From CAXBCP01 sp963977005 (GTDB lineage: Bacteria; Pseudomonadota; Alphaproteobacteria; MPNO01; UBA830): a stretch of 64,000 nucleotides of DNA. Position 1 is the stretch's first letter, and every line of letters begins with the position of its first letter. Location of the stretch: assembly GCA_963977005.1 (NCBI GenBank), contig CAXBMQ010000007.1:124001-188000 (forward strand). Direction: 5' to 3'. Positions 36,212 through 45,957 of the stretch are shown here, piece after piece. The notes under the pieces were generated by a model that saw nothing but the letters and a program-made list of their open reading frames with translations, made no database searches and was not told the DNA's origin. Made by a program: the position numbers and the translations under genes.

Positions 36212-38542
36212 GTGGGCGAATACGGCATTTCCCAATCCATACCCCGGTTCGAAGATGCGAAACTGCTGACCGGGCGCGGCGATTTTATCGATGACGAGAA
36301 TGCCCATGGCCAGCTTCACGGCTTCATGGTGCGCTCGCCCTATGCCCATGCGGATGTCGGCGAGATCGATATATCGGCAGCGCTGGACGCCCCGGGCGTG
36401 GTCGCCGTCTATACCGGCCGGGACTACAAAGACGCCGGATGGGGTACCATTCCGCATATAGGCCCGCCCGTAAAACGCCGGGGCGGCGCCGATTTTATCC
36501 TGCCGGATTTCTGGCCGCTCGCGGTCGACCGCGTCCGCATGGTGGGAGAGGGCGTCGCCTTCGTCCTCGCGGAGACGGCCGCGCAGGCGCGGGATGCGGC
36601 CGAACTGGTCATGGTCGATTTCAATCCCTTGCCGGCTTCCGCCGTAACGGCGACGGCCCTGGACGACGATGCTTTTGTGCTATGGGACCATATCGGCGAC
36701 AACGAAGCGCTGGTGCACGAAATTGGCGACAAGGCCGCCGCAGACGCGGCTTTCGCAAAAGCCGACCATATCGTCGAGCATCGGTTCAATATTTCGCGCG
36801 TCCTCGGCAATGCGATGGAAATGCGTGGTTGCCTTGCGATCCACGATGCGCGGGCGGACCATTACACGCTGCGTGCGCCGATTCAGCACCCGTGGGTCGC
36901 GCGGCGTATCCTGGCGGGAACGGTTATCGGCGTGGACGAGCTTCAGGTCCGGGTGATAACGCCGGATGTCGGCGGCAGTTTTGGCATAAAGGCCAATGTG
37001 TATCCCGAATATCTGATAGCGCTTTTCGCGGCGAAAATGACGGGCCGGCCGGTCAAATGGATGAGCGACCGCAGCGAGGGCTTTCTCAGCGATTTTCATG
37101 CGCGGGACAATGTCGCAGATGCCGCGCTGGCGCTGGATTCCGAGGGTAATTTTCTCGGCTTCCGGCTGCGCAATCTGGTCAATATCGGGGCCTATTTTTC
37201 CCCCATCGGGTCGGGCCCCGCGACCAATAACCTAGGGTCGCTGTCCGGTGTTTACACGACGCCGGCGGCGTATGTCGAAGTCGTCGGTGTGTTTACCAAC
37301 AGCCACCCCACGGCACCGTATCGCGGCGCGGGGCGGCCGGAAGCGGCGTTCATCATCGAGCGGCTGATCGATATCGCGGCACGTGAGCTGTCTTTCGATC
37401 CGGTGGAGTTGCGCCGTCGCAATATCATCCCCGTCGATGCGTTGCCGTTCAAGACATCACTGACGTTCACATACGATTCCGGCACGTTCGAAAAAAACAT
37501 GGATGACGCGATCGGCCTTGCCGACCGCGATGGCTTTGCTGCCAGACGCGCCGCCTCCGAAGCGACCGGAAAACTGAGGGGGCTCGGTATTGCCAATGCA
37601 ATCGAGCGTGCAGCGCCGCCCGGTATGGAAACAGCGGAACTGCGGTTCGATCCGAGCGGCACGGTAACGATTCTGTCCGGTACAACCGCGCAGGGACAGG
37701 GGCACATCACGATGTACACGCAGCTTCTGTGCGACAAGCTCGGTATGGCACCAGAACAGGTGCGGGTAATCGAGGGCGACACCGACCGGCTGGCTTTTGG
37801 CTTCGGCGCTGGCGGGTCGCGGTCTTCGGCGATGGGGACGGCCGCGTTGATGATGGCAGCCGACAAGGTGATCGCCAAAGGGCGGGAAATCGCGGCGCAT
37901 CTGCTCGAAGCGGCGGTAGACGATATCGAATTCGCTGACGGCAAATTCACCGTTGCCGGCACCGACCGCGAGGTGCCGCTCGGTAAGGTCGTCAGCGCCG
38001 CCTTTGCGCCGCTGACCCTGCCGCCCGGTGTCGAACCGGGGCTGGCCGAACAGGCGGCCTATCGCGGCGACCTGCCGAGCTATCCGAATGGCTGTCATGT
38101 CTGCGAGATCGAAATCGATCCCGAAACCGGGACGACGGAAGTCCTGAACTATGTCGTCGTCGACGATTTCGGCACGGTGCTGAACCCGCTGCTGGTCAAA
38201 GGCCAGGTGCATGGCGGCGTCGCGCAGGGGCTGGGTCAGATACTGCTGGAGAATACCGTGTACGATGCCGACGGCCAGCTTCTGACAGCGTCCTTCATGG
38301 ATTACGGCATGCCGCGCGCGGATGATTTTTCCGATTTTGTTATCCAGACGAACAGTGTGCCGACCAAAACCAATCCGCTCGGCGTCAAAGGCGTCGGCGA
38401 GGCCGGTGCGGTCGGTGGCATGCCGGCGGTGATGAACGCCGTGATGGATGCGATTGCCCCACTGGGAATTCGCGATCTGGATATGCCGGCGAGTCCGCCG
38501 CGCATATGGGCGGCGATCCGCGACGCCCGGGCGGCGGGCTGA
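36212..38542 (+). CDS. Molybdenum hydroxylase large subunit (xanthine dehydrogenase family)
   Basis: A 776-residue molybdopterin-cytosine-dinucleotide-type catalytic subunit, as in CoxL, quinoline or nicotine dehydrogenases. The family start is IPRFEDAKLLTGRGDFIDD, with VTPDVGGSFGIKAN and PYRGAGRPEAAFIIERLID in the middle. The catalytic Glu730 lies in GVKGVGEAGAVGGMP. The GTG start at 36212 follows GGAGG. No small [2Fe-2S] subunit or FAD subunit gene is adjacent, so partners must be encoded elsewhere or electrons flow another way. The stop TGA overlaps the ATG of the amidase. Confidence 0.9.
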   Translation: MGEYGISQSIPRFEDAKLLTGRGDFIDDENAHGQLHGFMVRSPYAHADVGEIDISAALDAPGVVAVYTGRDYKDAGWGTIPHIGPPVKRRGGADFILPDFWPLAVDRVRMVGEGVAFVLAETAAQARDAAELVMVDFNPLPASAVTATALDDDAFVLWDHIGDNEALVHEIGDKAAADAAFAKADHIVEHRFNISRVLGNAMEMRGCLAIHDARADHYTLRAPIQHPWVARRILAGTVIGVDELQVRVITPDVGGSFGIKANVYPEYLIALFAAKMTGRPVKWMSDRSEGFLSDFHARDNVADAALALDSEGNFLGFRLRNLVNIGAYFSPIGSGPATNNLGSLSGVYTTPAAYVEVVGVFTNSHPTAPYRGAGRPEAAFIIERLIDIAARELSFDPVELRRRNIIPVDALPFKTSLTFTYDSGTFEKNMDDAIGLADRDGFAARRAASEATGKLRGLGIANAIERAAPPGMETAELRFDPSGTVTILSGTTAQGQGHITMYTQLLCDKLGMAPEQVRVIEGDTDRLAFGFGAGGSRSSAMGTAALMMAADKVIAKGREIAAHLLEAAVDDIEFADGKFTVAGTDREVPLGKVVSAAFAPLTLPPGVEPGLAEQAAYRGDLPSYPNGCHVCEIEIDPETGTTEVLNYVVVDDFGTVLNPLLVKGQVHGGVAQGLGQILLENTVYDADGQLLTASFMDYGMPRADDFSDFVIQTNSVPTKTNPLGVKGVGEAGAVGGMPAVMNAVMDAIAPLGIRDLDMPASPPRIWAAIRDARAAG

Positions 38543-39828
38543 TGGCCATGTCGGATAAACTCAATACTCTCTCCGCCGTCGATATTGCCGCGGGCGTTGC
38601 GGCTGGCAGCTTCACCGCCGAGGCGGTAACGGCCGCCTGTCTCGATCGTATCGCAAGTCGCGAAGAAAGCGTCGGCGCATGGGAGTTCCTGGATCCCGAA
38701 CTCGCCCTGGCGCAGGCGCGCGCGGTCGATGCGGCGGACGTCAAAGGCCCGATGGCAGGCGTGCCGGTCGGCGTGAAGGACATCATCGATACGCACGACA
38801 TGCCGACAGGCATGGGTTCCCCGATCTATGACGGGCACCGGCCGGCGTCAGATGCATCCTGCGTGGCGCATATGCGTGCAGCGGGGGCGGTGATCCTTGG
38901 CAAGACGGTGACCTGCGAATTTGCGGGACTCACGCCGCGCAAGACGGCGAATCCGCTCGACCCGTCGCGGACGCCGGGCGGATCTTCCAGCGGGTCGGCG
39001 GCGGCGGTCGCCGACGACATGGTTCCCGTCGCTTTCGGCACGCAGACCGGTGGGTCGGTGCTCCGGCCGTCGTCCTATTGCGGGATCATCGGCTACAAGC
39101 CGAGCTTCGATACGTTCAGCCTGACCGGGGTCTACCCGGCGGCCGAGAGCCTCGATACGCTCGGGCTGCATGCGCGGCACCTCGACGATATCGAACTGGC
39201 GAGCGCCGCGTTGCTGCGGCGGCCTTTCGCGCCGATTGGCGAGCTCAAGAAACCGCCCGTTGTCGGTCTCTGCAAAACGCCGATGTGGGATGCCGCGCAG
39301 CCGGAATCCCGGGAGGCGGTGGAATCGGCGGCTGCGGCAATGCAGGCAGCCGGCGCGATGGTCCGCGACTTCGAACTGCCCGAAGAATTCGACTGGCTCG
39401 GCGAATTGCGGGGCATGATCAACGGCTGGGAACGCGCCGACGTTATGGCGGATGAATGGGCGCGACACCGTGATGCGCTCAGCGATCAGATGCAGGCGAC
39501 CATTCAGGGCGGGCTCGATACGCCCTACCGGGACTATGTGGATGCGATGCATCTGATGGAAACCTGCCGGGCGCGGACGACGCAATCCTTCGAGGGGTGC
39601 GATGTCTTACTGACACCGGCGGTTGACGGCGAGGCACCGGTCGGGCTCGCCGAAACCGGCAGCCCGCGTTTCCAGGCGTTATGGACAATGCTGCACACGC
39701 CGACGATCACGTTGCCAACGCATCAAGGTCCCAATGGATTGCCGGTCGGTATTCAGCTCGTAGCGCCTTACCGCGCCGACCGGTCGCTGTTGGGTATTGC
39801 CCGCTGGGCCATGGAGGCGTGCCGGTGA
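38542..39828 (+). CDS. Amidase-signature enzyme
   Basis: A 428-residue amidase. The Ser-cisSer-Lys triad is readable as Lys79 (PVGVKDIIDTHDMPT), Ser148 (GGSSSGSAAA) and Ser172 (TQTGGSVLRP). It hydrolyses carboxamides to acid and ammonia. The start codon overlaps the stop of the molybdenum hydroxylase gene and its own stop overlaps the GTG of the next one, so translation is tightly coupled. In this setting it could open or trim an amide made during breakdown of a nitrogen-containing ring. Confidence 0.91.
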   Translation: MAMSDKLNTLSAVDIAAGVAAGSFTAEAVTAACLDRIASREESVGAWEFLDPELALAQARAVDAADVKGPMAGVPVGVKDIIDTHDMPTGMGSPIYDGHRPASDASCVAHMRAAGAVILGKTVTCEFAGLTPRKTANPLDPSRTPGGSSSGSAAAVADDMVPVAFGTQTGGSVLRPSSYCGIIGYKPSFDTFSLTGVYPAAESLDTLGLHARHLDDIELASAALLRRPFAPIGELKKPPVVGLCKTPMWDAAQPESREAVESAAAAMQAAGAMVRDFELPEEFDWLGELRGMINGWERADVMADEWARHRDALSDQMQATIQGGLDTPYRDYVDAMHLMETCRARTTQSFEGCDVLLTPAVDGEAPVGLAETGSPRFQALWTMLHTPTITLPTHQGPNGLPVGIQLVAPYRADRSLLGIARWAMEACR

Positions 39829-42137
39829 GCAGTAACGGAGATATGCGGGTGCGCGATGAGAGCCGAAACGAACTGAAACGCGGACCCATCGGTCAACGGG
39901 TCCTGCGGCTGGAAGACGGCCCGCTTCTTGCCGGAACCGGCACCTTTGCCGCTGACTGGTCGTTCCCCGATATGCTGCACATGCGCGTTGTCCGGGCGAG
40001 TGTTGCGCACGGTATCGTCACCGGTATCGATACGTCTGCCGCCCGGGCGATGGACGGTGTCGTTGCGGTCTGGACGCCGCCGGATGTCGCCGATATTCCG
40101 CTGATCGATTTCCGCGCGACGAAGTACACCGGCCTCGACCCGTACAAACAACCGGTCCTCGCGCGCGAGCGGGTGCGGTATGTCGGCGAACCGGTCGCGG
40201 TCGTGTTTGCCGAGGATCCCTACACGGCGGAGGACGCGGCCAATCTCGTGTTCGTCGATATAGACGAATTGCCGGCGGTCACCGATGCCGCGGTGGCGCC
40301 GGGCGAATTTCTGCCGGGCCACGATACCGAGGCGACGATCATCGAGAAAGGCTATGGCGATGTCGATGCCGCGTTCGCCGCCGCGCATGGGGTGATCGAG
40401 CTCGATCTCCGCATCGGCCGGCACAGCGGCGTGCCGCTGGAATGCCGCGGCGGGCTTGCGCGTGTCGATCCCGAGACCGGCATCCTCGAATTCTACGGTG
40501 CCACGAAACGTCCCCACCCCAATCGCGATCTGATCGCCAAGACGCTCGGCCTTGACCCCGCCAAGGTGAACCTGTTCGGCGGCGATGTCGGTGGCGGGTT
40601 CGGCATCCGGGGCGAACTGTATCCCGATGATTTTCTCCTTTGCGCCGCCGCGCTGCGGCTCGGGCGTCCCGTCCGCTGGATCGAGGACCGACGGGAACAT
40701 CTGCTAACCGCAAACCATTCCCGCCAGCAGCGTCATCAGGTGCGTGCCGCTATCGATGCCGACGGGCACGTTCTTGCCATCGACAACAAATTTTTTCACG
40801 ATCAGGGCGCCTATCTGCGGACCCATGGCGTGCGCGTGCCCGATATGACCGCCGGGCTGACGCTTGGCCCATACCGGGTGCCCGCGTATCGCGTGGCCGG
40901 ACATGTCCGTCTGACCAACAAGACGCCGGCGGCAACCTATCGTGCGCCGGGCCGTTACGAGGGCACCTTCGTGCGCGAACGTTTGCTGGACGCGATTGCG
41001 GCGAAAATCGGGATCGACCCGATCGAGGCGCGGCGGCGGAACCTGATTCCCGCCGCCGATATTCCTTTTGCCCGGCCGCTCGATGCGCTGGAGGTCGATG
41101 TCGTACTCGATTCCGGCGATTACGCCGGCCTGCTCGACAAGGCCCTGGCCGATTTCAACTGGGACGGGATACAGGAATCGCTTATGGCGCGGCGCGCGGC
41201 GGGCGAAACCGTCGGTGCAGGGCTGGGATTCTTCGTCGAGAAATCCGGTCTCGGCCCGACCGACAAGGTACGGGTCGAGGCGGATGCAGAGGGCCGGATC
41301 ACAGTCGTATGCGGCGCGTCGAACCTGGGGCAGGGGGTCGTCACGGTCCTTGCCCAGATCTGCGCCGGGACCCTGGGCGTCGACTATACGGATGTCGATG
41401 TCATCCATGGCCGAACCGATGTGATCGATGAAGGCTATGGCAGCCATGCATCGCGCACCACGGTGATGACGGGCGAGGCGACACGCGTGGCGACGACGGC
41501 TCTCCGTGACCGGCTGGTCGCGCTGGCCGCAGGACAGTTGCAGGCAGATGCGGTGCAGATCGATATCGTCGACAATGCCGCGCGGCATGTGGAAACCGGC
41601 GCGTCGATTGCCCTGGCCGACATCGTTGCCGCGGCCGACGGGGATATCGTGTCTGCCGAAGGCCGTTACGACACGACACATATGAATTATCCGTACGGGG
41701 TGCACGCAGCGGTCGTTGCCGTCGACCGCGAGACCGGCATCGCGACAGTCGAAAAATTCATGATTGCCTACGATATCGGCTGCGCGATCAACCCGATGAC
41801 GGTGGACGGCCAGCTCCAGGGCGGCCTGGCACAGGGGATCGGCGGGGCCCTGTTCGAGGAGTTCACGTATGACGGGACGGGCCAGCCGCTCTCCTCGACC
41901 TTCGCCGACTATATGATGCCGGGGGCCACCTAGGTTCCCGGCGCCGATATCCTGCTGACCGAGGATGCGCCGAGCCCGCTCAATCCGCTTGGCATCAAGG
42001 GGGCGGGCGAGGGCGGGATCAATGCCGTGGGCGCAGCGATCGCCTCGGCGATCGACGATGCGATCGGCAGGCGCGGTGCGGTGACCGAACTACCGGTGAC
42101 GCCGCGGCGTCTGATGGGTTTGATGGGGCGGTTTTAG
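39825..42137 (+). pseudogene. Molybdenum hydroxylase large subunit with in-frame TAG
   Basis: A second CoxL/XdhB-like subunit. The reading frame would give 770 residues but is split by TAG at 41931-41933 (codon 703). Up to there it looks normal: LRLEDGPLLAGTGTFAADW, GGDVGGGFGIRGELYPDDF, TYRAPGRYEGTFVRERLLD, TMNYPYGVHAAVV-like region. After the stop the same frame continues with PSPLNPLGIKGAGEGGINAV, which holds the catalytic Glu729, and ends at 42137. At that position relatives usually have Glu, so GAG to TAG is the simplest change. A truncated product would lack the catalytic residue. Alternatives are a base-calling error or stop-codon readthrough. Confidence 0.85.
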
Positions 42138-43813
42138 GCCGCTTCCCGGCCGCTTTTCGCAAAGGCATCCGCACAGGTCTGAACTTCGTCGGCTCCCGCA
42201 CCCCGCACGACATCGACAATCGCTGCGGCGTTCGCCGGGTCGACATCGCCACGCCATGCCACGTGGCCATCGGGCCGGACGAGGCATAGCGCACAATCGT
42301 ATACGGCGCGTGCCTCGGCGCTTTCGACATGTTCGACGTGGAGCGGCATGCCGCAGGCGGCCGCTGCAGCGACCAGTCCGGGGGCATCCGGCGCATCGCT
42401 GCCGAGGCGGAGCAGGGTGAATCCCTTTCCGAACAGGTCGAGCGTGGAGCGATCCGCCGCCAGCCAGACATGCGGCGCCCGTGCCCCGGGACGTGCCGTC
42501 TGCTCGTAGTCGACGATCGTGAGGGCTGGAAAGCCGGTCCCGTCATCGACGCAGATCGGCGACGTGTCGTAGCGGTAACCGACCGTTATGCCTTCCTGTT
42601 CGTATTCCTCGTTATAGCCGCCGTTTTCGACGACATCCTGCGCACGGGCCCGAAGTGCGTCGCCTTCCGGGGTGTCCTGGTCGATGGCTTTCCCCGACGG
42701 CAGTTCGGCCAGCTTCTTGAAATTGGCCGTGGCTTCCTCGTTGTTGCGGATCGCCACCGGCTGGCGCTCGCTGAAATAGCTCTCGAGCAGCGCATCGCCG
42801 CCCCAGCCGTTCAGCACGGCGGATAGTTTCCAGGCGATGTCGACGGCTTCCTGAATGCCGGTGTTCATGCCGAGCCCGCCGGTCGGCGAGTACTGATGGG
42901 CCGCGTCGCCCGCGATAAAGACACGCCCGGCGTGATAGCGGTCCGCGACCCGGCGGTGGCGTTCCCACGGCAGGATCGATTTCAGGTCGTATTCGATGTC
43001 GTCGGACCCGAGCGCCTTGCGGATCCATGTGTGGGCATCGAAGCTGTCGATATCGGTCACGAGTTCCGGGGTGATCATCGACAGGCGCCACAATCCGCGC
43101 CCGTCGACGGCGATAAACTGGCCCCAGAAGCCGTCGGCGCCATACAGCCAGTACATCATGGCCTGATGCTGCCGGTGAAAGCGCATCACGTCCTGGCTCT
43201 CGAAGAACATGTTGATGTCGAAGGACAGCGGTGCGTTTCCGGCAATGTTGATGCCGAGCGTTTCGCGTACCGGGCTGTCGGCACCGTCGCAGGCGACCAT
43301 GTACCGGGCGCGGACGGTTTCCTGCCTGCCGGTTCCGCGGTCTTCCAGCACCGCGGTGACGCCGTCCTCGTCCTGCTCGAAGGATCGGAACAGGGTGCGG
43401 TACCGCGCGGTCACGCTGTCGAACGATTCGGCCCGCTTCTGGATGACGGGATCGAAAAACAGCTGCGAACAGCGCTGGTGCCCCTCTGGTGTATGCTTCC
43501 ACGGGGGGCGGTCGTCGTATGACGGGTATTCGAAGCCCGAAATCCGAAAACCGGACAGGCTGGTGACATAGGCGATGTTCATAGGGTGTTCGGGCGGCCA
43601 GCCAGCACCACGGATTTCGTCGGCGACACCCCAGCGGCGGCAGAATTCCATCGTCCGCGTCGAAATCATGTTCATTTTGGGGTGGGAGACGGTGCCATCT
43701 CTCCGCTCGACCACAAGGGCATCGATCCCCTGATAGCCAAGCTCAGTGGCCAGCGCCATCCCGACAGGACCGCCACCAACAATCAGCACCGGTACGTCGT
43801 ATGCGCCCGCCAT
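42134..43813 (-). CDS. FAD-dependent aromatic hydroxylase (second, PheA/TfdB-like)
   Basis: A 559-residue flavoprotein monooxygenase. It shows GGGPVGMALATELGYQG near the start, MVACDGADSPVRETLG in the middle, IAGDAAHQYSPTGGLGMNTG later, and a thioredoxin-like C-terminus from about PHVWLAADRSTLD. The ATG at 43813 follows GGGAGG. It is convergent with the interrupted molybdenum hydroxylase (4-base overlap of the 3' ends) and divergent from a LysR regulator. It may act on the product of the molybdenum enzymes, as in stepwise hydroxylation of N-heteroaromatics. Only about 35-45% similarity by eye to the other hydroxylase. Confidence 0.9.
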   Translation of the reverse strand: MAGAYDVPVLIVGGGPVGMALATELGYQGIDALVVERRDGTVSHPKMNMISTRTMEFCRRWGVADEIRGAGWPPEHPMNIAYVTSLSGFRISGFEYPSYDDRPPWKHTPEGHQRCSQLFFDPVIQKRAESFDSVTARYRTLFRSFEQDEDGVTAVLEDRGTGRQETVRARYMVACDGADSPVRETLGINIAGNAPLSFDINMFFESQDVMRFHRQHQAMMYWLYGADGFWGQFIAVDGRGLWRLSMITPELVTDIDSFDAHTWIRKALGSDDIEYDLKSILPWERHRRVADRYHAGRVFIAGDAAHQYSPTGGLGMNTGIQEAVDIAWKLSAVLNGWGGDALLESYFSERQPVAIRNNEEATANFKKLAELPSGKAIDQDTPEGDALRARAQDVVENGGYNEEYEQEGITVGYRYDTSPICVDDGTGFPALTIVDYEQTARPGARAPHVWLAADRSTLDLFGKGFTLLRLGSDAPDAPGLVAAAAACGMPLHVEHVESAEARAVYDCALCLVRPDGHVAWRGDVDPANAAAIVDVVRGAGADEVQTCADAFAKSGREAA

Positions 43814-43925
43814 AGCGCCGCCTCCCAGTCGTGGAGCCTCGCTCCGCTGCCCTGACATTTGACCCGAGGGTCATTTCTAAGCTGTCAGAGTCGTTCCGAA
43901 GCCGCGCGAACATGCCGGGAATCAT

Positions 43926-43941
43926 ATATTAAATCTAATAT
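43926..43941. promoter_or_regulatory. 16-bp dyad, candidate LysR operator
   Basis: ATATTA (43926-43931) and TAATAT (43936-43941) form a perfect dyad with a four-base centre, fitting the T-N11-A pattern of LysR boxes. It lies 27 bases before the LysR start codon and about 113 bases from the divergent hydroxylase start. The location fits autoregulation and control of the hydroxylase. Binding is inferred. Confidence 0.5.
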
Positions 43942-43967
43942 CGTTTTCTGATAAACTCATAACTATT

Positions 43968-44906
43968 ATGCATGATTTATCCAATGTCAGAAATCTCAAC
44001 GTCCGGCAGATGCTTGACCTGCTCGCGGTCGTGGATCATGGCGGGGTTACGGCGGCGGCGAGGGTGCTGAATGTCTCCCAGCCGGCGCTTACCCGGTCGG
44101 TCCGCCAGCTCGAGGAAACCCTCGACGTCCGCCTGCTTGCGCGGGTCGGCAGGGGCGTCGTGCCCACCCGTTTCGGCCGCTCGCTGGCACAGCATGCCCG
44201 GACGATCGAGGCCGAGCTCCGTCACGCGACCCGGGACATAGCGGACCTGCGCCTGGCCGAGGGCGGGCATATTGCCCTGGGGGCGTCGCCCATCGGTATG
44301 GCGACCCTTGTCGGGCCCGCCATTGCGCGGATGCGCGAGGTCAGGCCGGGGCTGACCGTCGATGTGCGGAACGACGCCTTTGAGAGCCAGCTGGATGCGC
44401 TGGACCGGGGAGATCTCGATATCGTCATCGGCGCCCTGTTCGGCGGTGCCGGCAGTCATGAACACCTTGTCGAGGAAGTCCTGTTCCAGAACAGCCTGTC
44501 GGTCATCGTGCGTGGCGATCATCCGTTGACCCAGCGTCGCGACCTGACCTTTGCGGACCTGGCATCCGAGGCGTGGGTGATCGCGCGGGGCTCGGCGACG
44601 ATCCGGCAACTGGTGGCGAATGAATTCCGATTCGAAGGCGCGGAGCCACCGAGGTTCGCCGTGGAAACCGATTCCATGCTCTGCGTCAAAGGATTGCTGC
44701 TCGCCGGCGATTTTGTCTGCGCGAACCCGCCGGAATTGTTTGCGACCGAGATTGAGCGTGGCGTTCTGAGCGAGCTTGGGTTGCGCTGGCACTCGGGGTC
44801 GCGTGCGATCGGGTTTACGCTGCGCGAAAACGGTACCATCACGCCGGCAATGTCCTCGCTGATCGAGGTGCTGCGCGATCTGGGCCGGGAGCGCGAGGGC
44901 GGCTAA
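43968..44906 (+). CDS. LysR-family transcriptional regulator
   Basis: A 312-residue regulator. The N-terminal winged helix-turn-helix includes AAARVLNVSQPALTRSVRQLEETLDVRLL, and the C-terminal part is a two-lobe effector-binding domain. It is divergent from the FAD hydroxylase gene and likely controls it. Effectors of such regulators are usually pathway intermediates. Its 3' end overlaps the convergent RidA gene by four bases. Confidence 0.93.
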   Translation: MHDLSNVRNLNVRQMLDLLAVVDHGGVTAAARVLNVSQPALTRSVRQLEETLDVRLLARVGRGVVPTRFGRSLAQHARTIEAELRHATRDIADLRLAEGGHIALGASPIGMATLVGPAIARMREVRPGLTVDVRNDAFESQLDALDRGDLDIVIGALFGGAGSHEHLVEEVLFQNSLSVIVRGDHPLTQRRDLTFADLASEAWVIARGSATIRQLVANEFRFEGAEPPRFAVETDSMLCVKGLLLAGDFVCANPPELFATEIERGVLSELGLRWHSGSRAIGFTLRENGTITPAMSSLIEVLRDLGREREGG

Positions 44907-45301
44907 CCCTCGACCACCGCAATGGCCTGGATTTCCACCATCATCTCCGGTTGCGCAAAACCGGCCGCCGTGATCATTGCGCTGCCAGGAAAATTGCCGT
45001 CGGGAAAGAATTCCTTGCGCAGTTCGGTGAACTGGTTGCCGTAGCGGGAATCGATGATGAATACGGTCATCTGCACGATATCGGCAAGCGTTGCCCCGGC
45101 TTTCTCCAGAAATGCTTCTATATTCGCGAAGGATTGCCGCGTCTGGGCTTCGAAGTCGCCGGCCAACGATACGCCGTCCGGCGTCTGCGGTGCGCCGTAT
45201 CCGGCAAGCCAGATGATCCGCTGATCGCTGCCCTCGGTGATGACGGCGGGCGAGAAGGATCGGTTCTTCTGCCATGTGCCGTGGATAAATTCGCGTTTCA
45301 T
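44903..45301 (-). CDS. RidA-family protein (enamine/imine deaminase-like)
   Basis: A 132-residue YjgF/YER057c/UK114 protein. It shows the closing pattern typical of the family (AMITAAGFAQPEMMVEIQAIAVVEG). The catalytic Arg of RidA, usually in VR(x)CV, appears to be absent; FAQPEMMVEIQ stands there, so it is more like the Rid4-7 groups. GGGAGA precedes the ATG. Placement beside oxidative N-heterocycle-like genes suggests a role with imine or carbamate intermediates. Confidence 0.86.
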   Translation of the reverse strand: MKREFIHGTWQKNRSFSPAVITEGSDQRIIWLAGYGAPQTPDGVSLAGDFEAQTRQSFANIEAFLEKAGATLADIVQMTVFIIDSRYGNQFTELRKEFFPDGNFPGSAMITAAGFAQPEMMVEIQAIAVVEG

Positions 45302-45450
45302 GATGTGTCTCCCTGTTCGGTGCGACAAAGCAAAGCATGCTCGCCTCGGGATGTCATCCCGTGGTTGTCGCGGGTCCCGGCAATTTCCAGTTACGATCTG
45401 TTTCATCGAATTTGTTGAATTCCGAGCGTTCTCGGTCTAATGCCTGATGT

Positions 45451-45957
45451 ATGGTTTTCGTCGACATGCCGATCTGGGAAGCAGCGACCCGTTTGTTGGT
45501 TGCCGCCGTGCTCGGAATGTTCGTCGGGTTCGAACGCGAATTCCGCCGTAAACCTGCGGGTATCAGAACCCACATGCTGGTTGCGACCGGTTCGGCAGCG
45601 TTCATGATCCTTGCCCTGGAAATGATCATCGGTCCCCTGAGCGCGCTTGCCCAGACATCGGCCGATCCCACACGCATCATCCAGGGCGTCATCGGTGGCA
45701 TCGGGTTTCTCGGTGCCGGCGCCATTATTCAGGGCGGGCGCGAAGTGACCGGCCTGACAACGGGGGCGTCGATCTGGGTTGCCGGTGCAATCGGAATCTC
45801 CAGCGGTATCGGTTTTATCGACTTCGCGGTTCTGCTGACGGTAATTGTCGTGGTGATTGTCTATGCGATCGGCCGCATCGAAGGTCTGATCATGAGCAAG
45901 ATCGAGAAGACCACCGGTCTCGACCGACCGGAGAAAGGGCACGATGAGCCGGAATAA
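45451..45957 (+). CDS. MgtC/SapB-family membrane protein
   Basis: A 168-residue inner-membrane protein with four hydrophobic helices. Family marks are LLVAAVLGMFVGFEREFRRKPAGIRTHMLV and GGIGFLGAGAIIQ followed by GLTTGASIWVAGAIG. The best studied member, MgtC, affects magnesium-limited growth and virulence by acting on ATP synthase or other membrane proteins. Only the N-terminal membrane part is present; no ACT-like C-terminal domain. It overlaps the next gene by 14 bases. Confidence 0.92.
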   Translation: MVFVDMPIWEAATRLLVAAVLGMFVGFEREFRRKPAGIRTHMLVATGSAAFMILALEMIIGPLSALAQTSADPTRIIQGVIGGIGFLGAGAIIQGGREVTGLTTGASIWVAGAIGISSGIGFIDFAVLLTVIVVVIVYAIGRIEGLIMSKIEKTTGLDRPEKGHDEPE

